The notes under the pieces were generated by a model that saw only the letters and a program-made list of their open reading frames with translations, was not told the DNA's origin and searched no databases. Source: Bin5 sp965232575 (GTDB taxonomy: Bacteria > Chloroflexota > Anaerolineae > Caldilineales > Caldilineaceae). From it: a stretch of DNA of 64,000 nt. Where the stretch lies: contig CBDDPZ010000009.1 of the NCBI GenBank assembly GCA_965232575.1, forward strand, positions 1,798,001 to 1,862,000, written 5' to 3'. Of this stretch, positions 51,780 through 60,513 are shown in pieces (within the stretch, counting starts at the first letter, position 1; every line of letters begins with the position of its first letter). The translations under genes were made by a program, and so were the position numbers.

Positions 51780-52766
51780 ATGGAGACTGCACAGGATTTT
51801 TCGCGTGGAGTAACGAACAATGTCAGCGATGTAATCGTAGGCAAAGGAGAGGTGATCGAACACCTGCTGATTGCGTTGCTGTGTGAAGGTCACGTTCTGC
51901 TTGAGGATGTACCCGGTGTCGGCAAGACAATGATGGCGCGGGCGCTTTCCGTCAGCCTGGGCGTTGATTTCCGCCGGCTGCAGTGCACGCCAGACCTGCT
52001 CCCCAGCGACATTACGGGCACGAGCATTTTCAACCAGGAGACACGCCAGTTTCAGTTTATCGCGGGCCCCGCGTTTACCCATATCCTGCTGGCGGACGAG
52101 ATAAACCGGGCGACGCCGCGTACGCAGGCCGCGCTGTTGGAGTGTATGGGTGAACAGCAGATCACAGCGGATGGCTTAACTCGTCCGTTGCCGCGGCCAT
52201 TCATGGTGATTGCCACGCAGAACCCGGTGGAATATGAAGGCACCTTCCCTTTGCCGGAGGCCCAGCTGGATCGATTTCTCTTCAAACTGAACCTGGGTTA
52301 CCTGTCGGGTGAGGAAGAGGGGGAGATGCTGATCAGTCTGGGACACAGGCATCCGATCGAGACACTGGAAGCAGTGGTCGACGGTCACAAGCTGCCGGAA
52401 CTGGCGGAACAGATATGGAATGTGACGGTGGCGGACAGCATTCGCGACTATATTGTGGGGCTGGTACAGGCGACGCGCAGCCACTCGGACTTGGCGTTGG
52501 GCGCGAGCCCGCGCGGTTCGCTGGCCCTTTACCGCGGCGCGCAGGCACGAGCTGCATTACGGGGCCGCGATTACACGCTGCCGGACGACGTGCAAGCGCT
52601 GGCGCCGCTGGCCTTGCCGCATCGCTGCATCGTACGCTCGGACGCGGCGCTGCGAGGACGTACGGCTGACCAGATCATCACCGAACTTCTGGAAGAGACT
52701 GTACTCAATTTAGGCGACGAGACTGAGGATTGGGCCGAGGCCCCCGCTACCGGGGGACAGGACTAG
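51780..52766 (+). CDS. MoxR-family AAA+ ATPase
   Basis: A 328-residue AAA+ chaperone-like ATPase. EDVPGVGKTMMARAL (Walker A, 42-56) and ILLADEINRATPRTQAALLE (Walker B plus sensor region) define the family. MoxR proteins help assemble or activate protein complexes, often with DUF58 partners. The ATG at 51780 follows AGAGG by 6 nt. The stop is 4 nt from the DUF58 gene, so these two are probably translated together. Partner client unknown. Confidence 0.9.
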   Translation: METAQDFSRGVTNNVSDVIVGKGEVIEHLLIALLCEGHVLLEDVPGVGKTMMARALSVSLGVDFRRLQCTPDLLPSDITGTSIFNQETRQFQFIAGPAFTHILLADEINRATPRTQAALLECMGEQQITADGLTRPLPRPFMVIATQNPVEYEGTFPLPEAQLDRFLFKLNLGYLSGEEEGEMLISLGHRHPIETLEAVVDGHKLPELAEQIWNVTVADSIRDYIVGLVQATRSHSDLALGASPRGSLALYRGAQARAALRGRDYTLPDDVQALAPLALPHRCIVRSDAALRGRTADQIITELLEETVLNLGDETEDWAEAPATGGQD

Positions 52767-52770
52767 ACGC

Positions 52771-54045
52771 TTGTTCGACCTCTTCTTTCTTCTTCTTTTT
52801 CTGTTCGCATTCGCGGTCTTTCTGCGAATGGACTGGATATACTACGTCTTCTACGTGGTGGGAGGCGTTTGGCTGATCAGTCATTGGTGGACGCGGCGCA
52901 GTCTGCGCAACTTGAACGTATCTCGGCGGGTGCCGGCCAAAGCGTTTGCCGGCGAGAGAATTCATAGCGATATCAACTTTCAGAATCGAAGCCGCCTGCC
53001 GATCCCGTGGCTGCGTCTACAAGAGAACGTCCCGATTGATTTGAGAGCGGTCGAACAGTACAGCACGGTGATCAGCGTGGGCGGCCGTTCGCTAACCAGG
53101 CGCCAGTTCGCATTGCACTGTCACCGTCGCGGCTACTATGAGATCGGTCCCCTCAATCTCCAGACGGGCGATCTGTTTGGGTTTGCCGAATCCTCCTGGC
53201 AAGAAACAACCGCCCATCTGCTTACGGTCTACCCCAAAGTCTACTCTCTGGCGGACCTGGGTCTGCCCAGCCTATTGCCATTCGGCGATATGCGCAGCCC
53301 CCATCGCTTATATCAGGACCCGACACGTATGGCCGGCGTCCGTCCCTACGAGAGCGGCGACAGCATGCGAAACATTCACTGGCGAGCCAGCGCGCATGAA
53401 GATACGCTCCTGGTGAAGAAATTTCAGCCTTCGATGGCACTGAGTACGACGGTCGTACTCGACCTGGACCGCAGCGCCTTCCCCTATCGGGAAGAGTACA
53501 GCGGCAGTGAATGGGCGGTGGTGCTGGCGGCGTCTGTGGCCAGCCACGTAGCGGAGCAGAGGCAGGAAGTTGGATTTCTCAGCAACGGCGAGGATCCTCG
53601 CTCCGGTGCGGAGGTATTGGCCGTCCCCTCCCGGAACGGACGCGGCCATTTAATGGGGATTCTTGAGATCCTGGCACGCATTCAGTTGCGGGATATGCGC
53701 AATGCCGAAGGAGAGTCGTCGAACCGGAAGGGCAGTGCACCCGCGGGGGCGTCGGCTGGAAGTTCCGAGGAGGGGAAGTGGAACTCGCCGATTGCGCTGC
53801 CGACGTGGCTGCCAGGACGGGTGGCGCATCTGAGTTGGGGGTCTACGCTGGTGGTGGTGACGCCGCGCCTGACGGAGAGCCTGGTTTGGGTATTGCACGG
53901 CATGTACCGGCGGGGACTCAATGTATATGCTTTAGTGTGCACGTTGCAGCCGCAGTTCAAGCGCATGCAGGAGCAGGCGGAGGCATTGGGCATTACGTCG
54001 CACCAGACGATCTGGGAATCGGATTTGCTGAAGTTGCAGGGATAG
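52771..54045 (+). CDS. DUF58 domain protein (MoxR partner, von Willebrand-like)
   Basis: A 424-residue protein, TTG start 4 nt after the moxR stop. Two N-terminal hydrophobic helices (FFLLLFLFAFAVFLRMDWIY and YVVGGVWLISHWW) are followed by a DUF58 region with the signature RPYESGDSMRNIHWRASAHE (about 190-209) and TTVVLDLDRSAFPYRE. Length is typical. It would anchor a MoxR-ATPase system at the membrane. The TTG start is supported by coupling and AGGA upstream. Confidence 0.87.
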   Translation: MFDLFFLLLFLFAFAVFLRMDWIYYVFYVVGGVWLISHWWTRRSLRNLNVSRRVPAKAFAGERIHSDINFQNRSRLPIPWLRLQENVPIDLRAVEQYSTVISVGGRSLTRRQFALHCHRRGYYEIGPLNLQTGDLFGFAESSWQETTAHLLTVYPKVYSLADLGLPSLLPFGDMRSPHRLYQDPTRMAGVRPYESGDSMRNIHWRASAHEDTLLVKKFQPSMALSTTVVLDLDRSAFPYREEYSGSEWAVVLAASVASHVAEQRQEVGFLSNGEDPRSGAEVLAVPSRNGRGHLMGILEILARIQLRDMRNAEGESSNRKGSAPAGASAGSSEEGKWNSPIALPTWLPGRVAHLSWGSTLVVVTPRLTESLVWVLHGMYRRGLNVYALVCTLQPQFKRMQEQAEALGITSHQTIWESDLLKLQG

Positions 54046-54160
54046 TGGGCGGTTGTCAGTGGGAATGGAGGAGCACAGGGCGGGGCCAGGGGTCATTCCG
54101 GGCGGAGCCTGTGTTATTGCTTCCCAGTAATAATGTGAATTGAGACCGGTTTCAGGACAG

Positions 54161-55816
54161 ATGGCAGAGTCAGACAGCGCCCAACAACATTCCGGTTTCG
54201 ACCATGCGTGGCAGGACTCTTTATTGCGTCCGGCGGTCATCGCGGCTTTAGTCGGCTGCCTGCTGGTGGCGTTGACTTCGTTCGTAAGGCACATTGGACC
54301 GGGGCTTCCCGCAGCCTACATAAATATACTGCGGATCACGTCGATCGGGGCCGCGCTGGTGGGCGGATATACGACGACGATGCTGGTGCGCCCTGAGCAA
54401 CGACAGCGGCGTTCAGTGAGCTTTCGACTTTCGGAACTGGGGTTGATCCTGTTTGTGGCCCGGATCATGCTGTGGGCGACTGTCGAGGGATGGCCTGCGC
54501 CGGCGGCGATGGTGCTGCAGCCGTTCGCTGTTTTTCTCACCCTCAAGTTCATCGTCAACGGGCTGTTCATCCTGATCGCATGGGGCATGGCCGTATTAGT
54601 GACGAACGATTTTCTGGCTATGGGCTTACAGGCCGACGAACTTGCCGATCTGGAGGCGGCCTCGAGACCGGTCAGCGGCGACGATCATCGCATACAGAGT
54701 GATCGAGGGGCGCTAGTGCGCCGTTTCAGCGAACGCTGGGCAATTGGGGGGATGCTGCTAATCGTGCTGACCGCGGCAAGCCAGGTGGGGATGGGCTCGA
54801 ACGGTTTTTTTGCGTTGGTGCGACAGGATATTGCGGGGGGCGTCATCGGCGCCGCGATAGTTTATTTTGTGCTCGGTCTGCTGCTGCTGACGTTCGGGCA
54901 TCTGGCGGCATTACGGGCGAGGTGGCAGCTGGCAAAGCTGCCCAGTGAATCCACTATCGTTCGCAACTGGCCATTTTATGCGTTCGGGCTGCTGGTGGTG
55001 GTGGCAGCGGCGGCCTTTTTGATGCCGCTGGGCGGGACGTTCCGGCTGGCCCAGCTAATGGGGCTGGCTATCCGAACTATATCGGGAGCGGTCTACCTGC
55101 TCCTGGGGCTGATAATGGGGCTGATCGCCCTATTGTTCGGAAGCGACGAGGAGATTATAGAGGAGCCGGCACGCGAGCGACCTGAAATCGCTTCGCCGCA
55201 GATCGAGCAGGTCCAACAGGCCGAGGCGCCGCCGTGGCTGGGGGGTACGGTGTTCTGGATTATCGTCGTGCTGCTGCTCGGTTATGCGACCTATATCTAT
55301 CTCCAGGGGCGGGGCGTAAATTTCCAGTTGATACTGGCCTGGTTGAGGCAGTTCCTGAGCGGTTGGAAGCAGATTGGGGATGCATTCAACGAATGGCGCT
55401 CAAGGAGGTTGGCGCCGGAGGAGGAAGAGAAGGGAAAGTCGGGCCGCTCACGGGTGCGCCGCTGGCTGGATGAGTTGATGCTGGGCCGGTTGCCGGCGGA
55501 CGAGCAGGTGCGTTACTTCTATCTTTCGACGCTAGAGAGCGCCGCGGAGCACGGCATGCGGCGACGGCCGGGGGAAACGCCGTACAGCTTCCAGGCGCGT
55601 TTGGGGACTCGGGTCGAAAGCGAGGATGAGGAGGCTGCCGCACGGCTAACGGCCAGCTTTGTGAGAGTCGAATTTGCCCATCAGAGCACGGAGGCAGATG
55701 CGGTTCCACTATTGAAACGGGCGTGGACACAGATACGCGGCGCGATTGCGGGCTTGAATAAAGAGAAGCCGGATTCTGGCGAGGAAGGCCCGGGTGATTC
55801 GGAACTTAAGGCGTGA
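54161..55816 (+). CDS. DUF4129-type membrane protein of the MoxR/DUF58 cluster
   Basis: A 551-residue protein with six to eight membrane segments in the first two thirds and a cytoplasmic C-terminal domain of about 150 residues (RWLDELMLGRLPADEQVRYF then YLSTLESAAEHGMRR and GETPYSFQARL), which matches DUF4129. DUF4129 is often fused to a transglutaminase-like domain. None is present here, so either a stand-alone version or a divergent one. ATG at 54161 has AGGA 5 nt upstream; a TTG at 54140 is in frame but weaker. A 115-nt gap separates it from the DUF58 gene. Confidence 0.8.
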   Translation: MAESDSAQQHSGFDHAWQDSLLRPAVIAALVGCLLVALTSFVRHIGPGLPAAYINILRITSIGAALVGGYTTTMLVRPEQRQRRSVSFRLSELGLILFVARIMLWATVEGWPAPAAMVLQPFAVFLTLKFIVNGLFILIAWGMAVLVTNDFLAMGLQADELADLEAASRPVSGDDHRIQSDRGALVRRFSERWAIGGMLLIVLTAASQVGMGSNGFFALVRQDIAGGVIGAAIVYFVLGLLLLTFGHLAALRARWQLAKLPSESTIVRNWPFYAFGLLVVVAAAAFLMPLGGTFRLAQLMGLAIRTISGAVYLLLGLIMGLIALLFGSDEEIIEEPARERPEIASPQIEQVQQAEAPPWLGGTVFWIIVVLLLGYATYIYLQGRGVNFQLILAWLRQFLSGWKQIGDAFNEWRSRRLAPEEEEKGKSGRSRVRRWLDELMLGRLPADEQVRYFYLSTLESAAEHGMRRRPGETPYSFQARLGTRVESEDEEAAARLTASFVRVEFAHQSTEADAVPLLKRAWTQIRGAIAGLNKEKPDSGEEGPGDSELKA

Positions 55817-56226
55817 TCAAGTCTTATTCTCCAGGGCTGGCGGATTGGGTCGATCATTCACGTAGAACTTATGGAAACGGCGGTCAGAAGCTTTTCGTGC
55901 AGGCCCCTTTCAATCGGAATTGTCAACTCGCTAAACGGGTATCAGGAATGGGCATGTTAACTCTGCTCCAATCCGTCAAAGTATTGGGACAAAGCACTAC
56001 CTCACCCACGGATTTTCCCTTTAACGAATCAATAACTGAGTCACGCCCAATTATTTTGGGATGCACCCATTATTTTTTGGTGTTTGACTGCACCAAAACA
56101 GGTTGTTATAATGAAGGGCTATAGCAGACAGGACAGGGCGGCAACCGTGCCCTGCGGTTTTCGGCTGCAATGTCGGCAGACGGGCCGTCTTGCGGATAAC
56201 AACGCAATTCACAGGTGGACAATTCG
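55817..56226. other. Upstream region of rpsA with consensus promoter
   Basis: About 410 nt without a gene. It contains the promoter at 56084-56112 and, in the transcript leader, CAGGGC (near 56130) pairing with GCCCTG (near 56150), a possible S1 regulatory hairpin. Confidence 0.5.
56084..56112 (+). promoter_or_regulatory. Predicted sigma-70-type promoter of rpsA
   Basis: TTGACT (56084-56089), 17-nt spacer, TATAAT (56107-56112): 5/6 and 6/6. The leader is about 108 nt. Confidence 0.8.
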
Positions 56227-57675
56227 ATGATGTCAGAGTCTGAGAAGTTGGACGACGAGGCCGAGAACTCCGAAGTTGGAAATGCCAGTGAAGAGCAGCA
56301 GGCCGATAAAATGTTATTTGAACAGTACCTCGCGGAAGAGGAGGACCTCAGTTTGCCGGAACGAGGCGATCTTCGCGAAGGTATCGTCGTAGAGGTACGG
56401 TCGAATGAGTTGCTGGTCAACATTGGCGCCAAGCGGGATGGGATAGTGCCCCAGTCGGATCTGAACCGGCTCGATGACGAATATGCGGACACGCTGCGGG
56501 AAGGTGAGACGGTACCGGTCGTGGTGAGCAAACTCACAACCACTGAAGGCATGTTGGTTTTGAGCATTGCAGACGCCTTACAGAAAAAAGACTGGCTCGT
56601 TGCGGAAAAGATGCTTGAGAGCGGTGAGATCACGGTGCGGAAGGTAGTTGGCTTCAACAAGGGTGGTCTACTTGCCGATTTCGATCATTTGCGGGGGTTT
56701 ATACCGGCTTCTCATGTCGTGGGGCTGCCCCGAAATATGAACGAAGAGCAGCGCAATGAGCGGTTGCAACAGATTGTGGGCCAGGAGCTACCCGTCAAAG
56801 TCATTGAGGTGGAGCGGCAACGGCGGCGCCTTGTCCTCTCTTATCGCTTGGCGGAACGCGAATATCGAGCCGGACGTAAAGCACAGCTGTTTGAGGAGTT
56901 GGAGGTCGGCACGGTCGTAGAAGGTGAAGTACGCAGCCTGCGCCCGTTTGGCGCGTTCGTTGATATCGGCGGCGCGGACGGTTTGCTGCACGTTAGTGAG
57001 ATCGGGTGGACACCTGTCAGCCACCCGCGCGATGTGTTGAAGGTGGGCGAGCGCATTCAGGTTGAAGTACTGCGCCTGGACCCGGAGCGCAGCCGCATTG
57101 CGCTGAGCCGTAAACGGTTGCTGTCGAATCCCTGGGAGAGCATTGAAGAGCGCTATAAGGTAAATGACACGATCCTGGTCACGGTTACCAGAGTAATCGA
57201 TTTTGGCGCATTCGCTCAGCTTGAACCTGGAATCGAAGGGTTGATCCATATCAGCGAACTGGCCGATATCACGGTTGCTGAGCCACTCAAAATGGTCAGC
57301 AGCGGTGATCGCATTCCGGTCAAGATTTTGCGCATTCACCCGGACCGACAGCGCATAGGCTTGAGCCGACGGCAGGCAGACGAAATTGTGGGACAGGCGC
57401 TGCTGGAGTCGGAGGCGGAGAGCTTTGAGAGCGATGCTGCCGAGGAACCGGAGGCAGCGGTAGCTGAGGCGGTGCCTGCGGTTGAAGAGTCAGAAGCGGT
57501 TGATTCTGAAGCGGTTGTCGACGAGCCGGAGGCGGAAGCAGCGGCTGAAGAGATGACCGAGGCCGCGGCTGAAGAAGAGACGGTTGCTGATTCGGTTTCA
57601 GAGGACGAGGAAGGGTCTTCGGGAGAGGAGATATCCGAGGATGACGAGCCGGATGGATCGGAGGAGAGAACCTAA
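56227..57675 (+). CDS. rpsA: 30S ribosomal protein S1 (four S1 domains plus acidic tail)
   Basis: A 482-residue RNA-binding protein that helps mRNA bind to the 30S subunit. Four S1 domains can be traced: EGIVVEVRSNELLVNIGAKR; SGEITVRKVVGFNKGGLLAD; GTVVEGEVRSLRPFGAFVDI; and VTRVIDFGAFAQLEPGIEGL. The final 85 or so residues are a highly acidic Glu/Ala/Asp tail. The ATG at 56227 has AGGTGG 8 nt upstream. The strong promoter and position before rpsU and infA make it a translation-gene cluster. The number of domains fits bacterial S1 outside the six-domain proteobacterial type. Confidence 0.93.
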   Translation: MMSESEKLDDEAENSEVGNASEEQQADKMLFEQYLAEEEDLSLPERGDLREGIVVEVRSNELLVNIGAKRDGIVPQSDLNRLDDEYADTLREGETVPVVVSKLTTTEGMLVLSIADALQKKDWLVAEKMLESGEITVRKVVGFNKGGLLADFDHLRGFIPASHVVGLPRNMNEEQRNERLQQIVGQELPVKVIEVERQRRRLVLSYRLAEREYRAGRKAQLFEELEVGTVVEGEVRSLRPFGAFVDIGGADGLLHVSEIGWTPVSHPRDVLKVGERIQVEVLRLDPERSRIALSRKRLLSNPWESIEERYKVNDTILVTVTRVIDFGAFAQLEPGIEGLIHISELADITVAEPLKMVSSGDRIPVKILRIHPDRQRIGLSRRQADEIVGQALLESEAESFESDAAEEPEAAVAEAVPAVEESEAVDSEAVVDEPEAEAAAEEMTEAAAEEETVADSVSEDEEGSSGEEISEDDEPDGSEERT

Positions 57676-57683
57676 AGTGGCAT

Positions 57684-57713
57684 TTGCAGTCTTTCCCTAC
57701 GGTCGTTTATAAT
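57684..57713 (+). promoter_or_regulatory. Possible promoter of rpsU
   Basis: TATAAT (57708-57713) with TTGCAG (57684-57689) 18 nt before. The -10 is perfect and the -35 weak. The start site would be at about 57720, the base of the hairpin below. Confidence 0.45.
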
Positions 57714-57719
57714 TCCGCT

Positions 57720-57765
57720 GCCTGCCAGTCTACCGAAGCAAAATGGGCTGGCAGGCTTGTTTTGT
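57720..57765 (+). terminator. Hairpin between rpsA and rpsU (terminator or leader attenuator)
   Basis: GCCTGCCAG (57720-57728) and CTGGCAGGC (57748-57756) form a perfect 9-bp stem with a 19-nt loop, followed by TTGTTTTG. It is either the rpsA terminator or the first element of the rpsU leader. The alternative depends on whether the promoter at 57684-57713 is used. Confidence 0.6.
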
Positions 57766-57792
57766 CCGATTTGCACTGACGTTTTGAAGGGG

Positions 57793-57996
57793 GTGAGTTC
57801 GATTAGCGTTGAGTTGAGGCCAGGAGAGTCCCAGGAAAGTCTGATGCGGCGGTTCCGGAAGTCGGTCGCGGAGGCGCGAATCCTGCCGATAGTGCGCCAG
57901 AAGCGCTGGTTTACGTCCAAGAGTGAAGTGCGACGCATCAACAAACAGAAGGCAATCCGGAAAGCACGGCGGAATGCGGCCCGGTCTTTCCGTTAG
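57793..57996 (+). CDS. rpsU: 30S ribosomal protein S21
   Basis: About 67 residues, basic. SSISVELRPGESQESLMRRF and RKSVAEARILPIVRQKRWF match S21, which binds the 3' end of 16S rRNA near the anti-Shine-Dalgarno region and helps select mRNA. The GTG at 57793 is chosen because the family begins near VELRPGES; the frame is also open upstream with a TTG at 57784. AAGGGGG overlaps the start closely, so the exact start is uncertain. The C terminus INKQKAIRKARRNAARSFR is very basic. Confidence 0.85.
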   Translation: MSSISVELRPGESQESLMRRFRKSVAEARILPIVRQKRWFTSKSEVRRINKQKAIRKARRNAARSFR

Positions 57997-58055
57997 AGCA
58001 TTCTTCAAAGACCAGGCTGCAAAGCTGCCGGCCACGCGTAAACTGATGGAGAGTT

Positions 58056-58271
58056 ATGGCTGAGGAAATACTCACACTGGAAGGCAAAGTCATCGAAGCC
58101 CTGCCGAATGCCCAGTTTCGGGTGGAATTGGAGAATGGGCATGTTGTTCTGGCGTATCTGTCGGGCAAGATGCGCAGGAACTACATTCGGGTGTTTCTCG
58201 GTGACAAGGTGAGGGTCGATATGAGTCCATATGACTTGACACGCGGACGCATTACATATCGGCGTAAGTAG
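58056..58271 (+). CDS. infA: Translation initiation factor IF-1
   Basis: A 71-residue OB-fold protein that binds the 30S A site at initiation. EGKVIEALPNAQFRVELENG and YLSGKMRRNYIRVFLGDKV match bacterial IF-1; GRITYRRK is the usual C terminus. GGAGAG lies close to the ATG. It follows rpsU by 59 nt and ends before a good terminator. Confidence 0.96.
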   Translation: MAEEILTLEGKVIEALPNAQFRVELENGHVVLAYLSGKMRRNYIRVFLGDKVRVDMSPYDLTRGRITYRRK

Positions 58272-58393
58272 CAAGATAACTGCATCTGTGAAGACCGCCT
58301 GTGTGCGCAACATTGGCGCATGGCTGGGCGCATCTGGATGCAGGGACGTTGTCACAGTCGAAAAAGATTCGAAACAGTGGAAGTTGCAACGAG

Positions 58394-58421
58394 CCGGGAA
58401 AGGAGTGCCTTCCCGGTTTTT
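58394..58421 (+). terminator. Intrinsic terminator after infA
   Basis: CCGGGAA (58394-58400) and TTCCCGG (58410-58416) form a stem, with extra GG/CC pairs across a bulged A, followed by five T's. It lies between convergent infA and the Nudix gene and could serve infA. Confidence 0.75.
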
Positions 58422-58433
58422 GTATGGAGATTG

Positions 58434-58895
58434 TCAGAAGCGGGACAGCTGTCGGAGTGCGTTAACGGCGTCGGCCGCGAATAGGCGTTCGGCTTCAAAG
58501 GTCAGCCTTTCGCCGGCGCGCGCAAGCGGTTCCCACAGGACGTGAAACTGTTTAGCGTCTTTGGGGGGCCGGGTTATCTGACGCGGCGACAGCAGTTTCA
58601 TCAGGAAGTAGCGTTCCTCCCGGACGTAGTGCGCGCCCTTGTAGTCGAATTCAACGGTACGACGGCCCAGGTCTGCGAGGATATGCAGATCGCCAAAGCC
58701 CGTTTCTTCGCTGGTTTCGCGCAGGGCCGCCTCCTCGGCGCTCTCGCCGGGGTCGATATGTCCTTTGGGCAGGCGTACTTCGGCGCGACTGGGGCGATCG
58801 AGCAGGAGTAGAAAAGTCTCAGCCGCGGGGAGGTGGTCGAGGATGTCTCTCTGCGCGACGATGCCGCCGGCGGACTTGTATCGAATCGTCTTCAC
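58434..58895 (-). CDS. Nudix hydrolase
   Basis: A 153-residue enzyme that hydrolyses a nucleoside diphosphate linked to another moiety. The full Nudix box is present: GHIDPGESAEEAALRETSEE followed by TGF (about 45-67), with REx2EE metal ligands. Length resembles MutT or ADP-ribose pyrophosphatase types. It is divergent from rsmG, with only 28 nt between the start codons, so promoters overlap. Substrate unknown. Confidence 0.92.
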   Translation of the reverse strand: MKTIRYKSAGGIVAQRDILDHLPAAETFLLLLDRPSRAEVRLPKGHIDPGESAEEAALRETSEETGFGDLHILADLGRRTVEFDYKGAHYVREERYFLMKLLSPRQITRPPKDAKQFHVLWEPLARAGERLTFEAERLFAADAVNALRQLSRF

Positions 58896-58906
58896 AGTTC
58901 AACCCT

Positions 58907-58917
58907 TGTGCTAGAAT
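58907..58917 (+). promoter_or_regulatory. Extended -10 promoter for (probably leaderless) rsmG
   Basis: TGTGCTAGAAT ends at 58917, 6 nt before the rsmG ATG at 58924. Transcription should begin at about the A of ATG. No good -35 is visible. Confidence 0.5.
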
Positions 58918-58923
58918 ACAGGC

Positions 58924-59655
58924 ATGCAGACTCTGATTTCGGGGGCAACCGCACTAGGAATTCCGCTCTCTGGCGAACAGATCGAACAGTTTCGCGCATT
59001 TGCAACGCTTCTGGCGGAGTGGAATCAGAAGATGAATCTGACCGCGATTACGGACAGCGTTGACGTGCAGAAAAAGCATTTTCTGGATTGTCTGGTCGGC
59101 TTGCCATTGGTCGCAGAGGAGATCGGAGCTTCTTTGCCGCCGAAGCGGGCCCTGGCCTGCGTTGACATCGGCACGGGCGCGGGATTCCCAGGTGTACCAC
59201 TCAAGATCGCATGGCCCAACCTGAAGCTGACGCTGGTGGACGGAACAGCCAAGAAGATACGATTTCTCGACGAGGTCGTGAATGCGCTGGCGCTCGAGAA
59301 CGTAACTCTCATTCAGGGCAGGGCTGAAGAGTTGGGCCGAAATCGTCGTTTTCGCGGTCAGTTCGATTTGGCTACGGCCAGGGCAGTGGCCCGGCTGAAT
59401 ACGCTGACCGAGTATGTGCTGCCGTTTGTGCGCCAAAACGGATTGGCGGTCATCTATAAGGGACCGAACGCGGCCGAGGAGTTCATGGAGGCGCGAAATG
59501 CGATCGAACTGCTGGGCGGCGAAACGGTGCGGTTTGCGCCTGTCGGTGTGCCGTCGCTCGATGAAGAGCGGCGTGTTCTCCTGATCAAAAAGCTGAGAAA
59601 GACCCCAAGACTTTACCCCAGACAGCAAGGTTTGCCTCGCAAAGAGCCTCTTTGA
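58924..59655 (+). CDS. rsmG: 16S rRNA m7G527 methyltransferase RsmG
   Basis: A 243-residue Rossmann-fold methyltransferase that modifies G527 of 16S rRNA; loss gives streptomycin resistance in several bacteria. WNQKMNLTAI (33-42), HFLDCL (52-57) and the S-adenosylmethionine motif DIGTGAGFPGVPLKI (81-95) identify it. It is convergent with rex (71 nt). The promoter is so close to the ATG that the mRNA may lack a leader; AGG at 3 nt before ATG is too near to act as a normal ribosome site. Confidence 0.93.
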   Translation: MQTLISGATALGIPLSGEQIEQFRAFATLLAEWNQKMNLTAITDSVDVQKKHFLDCLVGLPLVAEEIGASLPPKRALACVDIGTGAGFPGVPLKIAWPNLKLTLVDGTAKKIRFLDEVVNALALENVTLIQGRAEELGRNRRFRGQFDLATARAVARLNTLTEYVLPFVRQNGLAVIYKGPNAAEEFMEARNAIELLGGETVRFAPVGVPSLDEERRVLLIKKLRKTPRLYPRQQGLPRKEPL

Positions 59656-59726
59656 CGGTGAGCCGTTACCCGGCAACGGGTTCGGGCCGTCGGGCACATG
59701 CCAGACCCGGCAGGGCTGGCTTATCC

Positions 59727-60368
59727 TCAACGCAGATAGTAGGTCATGTGCTGGAAGTGGACGACCGGGTCGATGTATTCGACCCGGACATGCGCGGGGA
59801 CGGCCAGCGTGATAGGAGCGTAACAAAGGATGCTGTTCAGCCCCGCCTCGATGAGTTGTGTGACGACTCGCTGGGCGGCGTGGGCAGGAACGGCCATGAC
59901 GGCGATCTGCACACTTGACTCTTTAACCCGCCGGCTGAGGTCGGCGAAATCCTCGATGCGCAGCCCATTTCCGATCGATTGCCCGATCTTCTGCGGGTCC
60001 TCATCCAAGACGGATACGATACGAAAGCCGCTCGATTCAAACTCCTGATAGTTGGCAATAGCGGTGCCGAGGGAGCCGGCGCCGACCAGAATCACCGGCC
60101 AGATCCTGTCGACGTTGAGGATCTTCTGAAGCTGCCGGCACAGGAATTCGATGTTATATCCCGTGCCCTGCTTGCCGAATTCACCGAAGTGGCTCAGGTC
60201 CTTACGAATCTGCGCGGAGCTAATGCCCAGATGCTCGCCAAGCTCCTGACTGGAGGTTACCTCGCGCCCGTCATCCGCCAAGAGGCGCAGGGTGCGCAGA
60301 TAGACCGGCAGTCGACCGATCACGATGTCAGGGATGGGGGTCGTCCCTTGCGCTCTTTCGTCCTTCAC
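59727..60368 (-). CDS. rex: Redox-sensing transcriptional repressor Rex
   Basis: A 213-residue NADH/NAD+-sensing repressor that controls fermentation and respiratory genes. The winged-helix domain (about 15-85) includes SSQELGEHLGISSAQIRKDL and SHFGEFGKQGTGYNI. The Rossmann motif GAGSLG is at 96-101. LDEDPQKIGQSI follows and the C-terminal helix swaps in the dimer. A near-consensus Rex operator (60496-60513) overlaps its own start-site region, suggesting autoregulation. Starts at an ATG after a leader of about 138 nt. Confidence 0.95.
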   Translation of the reverse strand: MKDERAQGTTPIPDIVIGRLPVYLRTLRLLADDGREVTSSQELGEHLGISSAQIRKDLSHFGEFGKQGTGYNIEFLCRQLQKILNVDRIWPVILVGAGSLGTAIANYQEFESSGFRIVSVLDEDPQKIGQSIGNGLRIEDFADLSRRVKESSVQIAVMAVPAHAAQRVVTQLIEAGLNSILCYAPITLAVPAHVRVEYIDPVVHFQHMTYYLR

Positions 60369-60495
60369 CGTTTTGCTGTCGCTTTCTCGAATTCAGGGGG
60401 TCGAATCGGCAGTCCTTGCAGGATTCTGTCGGGGCCGACGGGTACAGACATTCGGGTGGCAGTTAGGCCGAATAGGCCGCCGGGCCCACTTTGGA

Positions 60496-60513
60496 CTGCG
60501 AAATAATTCACTA
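60496..60513. promoter_or_regulatory. Rex operator (ROP-like) upstream of rex
   Basis: CTGCGAAATAATTCACTA closely matches the Rex consensus TTGTGAA-N4-TTCACAA. It lies directly downstream of the rex -10, over the expected transcription start, where binding would block the promoter. Confidence 0.7.

Noticed and set aside
55813..56124. Plus-strand 103-codon frame before rpsA
   Set aside because: It overlaps the DUF4129 stop and the rpsA promoter, and has no motif.
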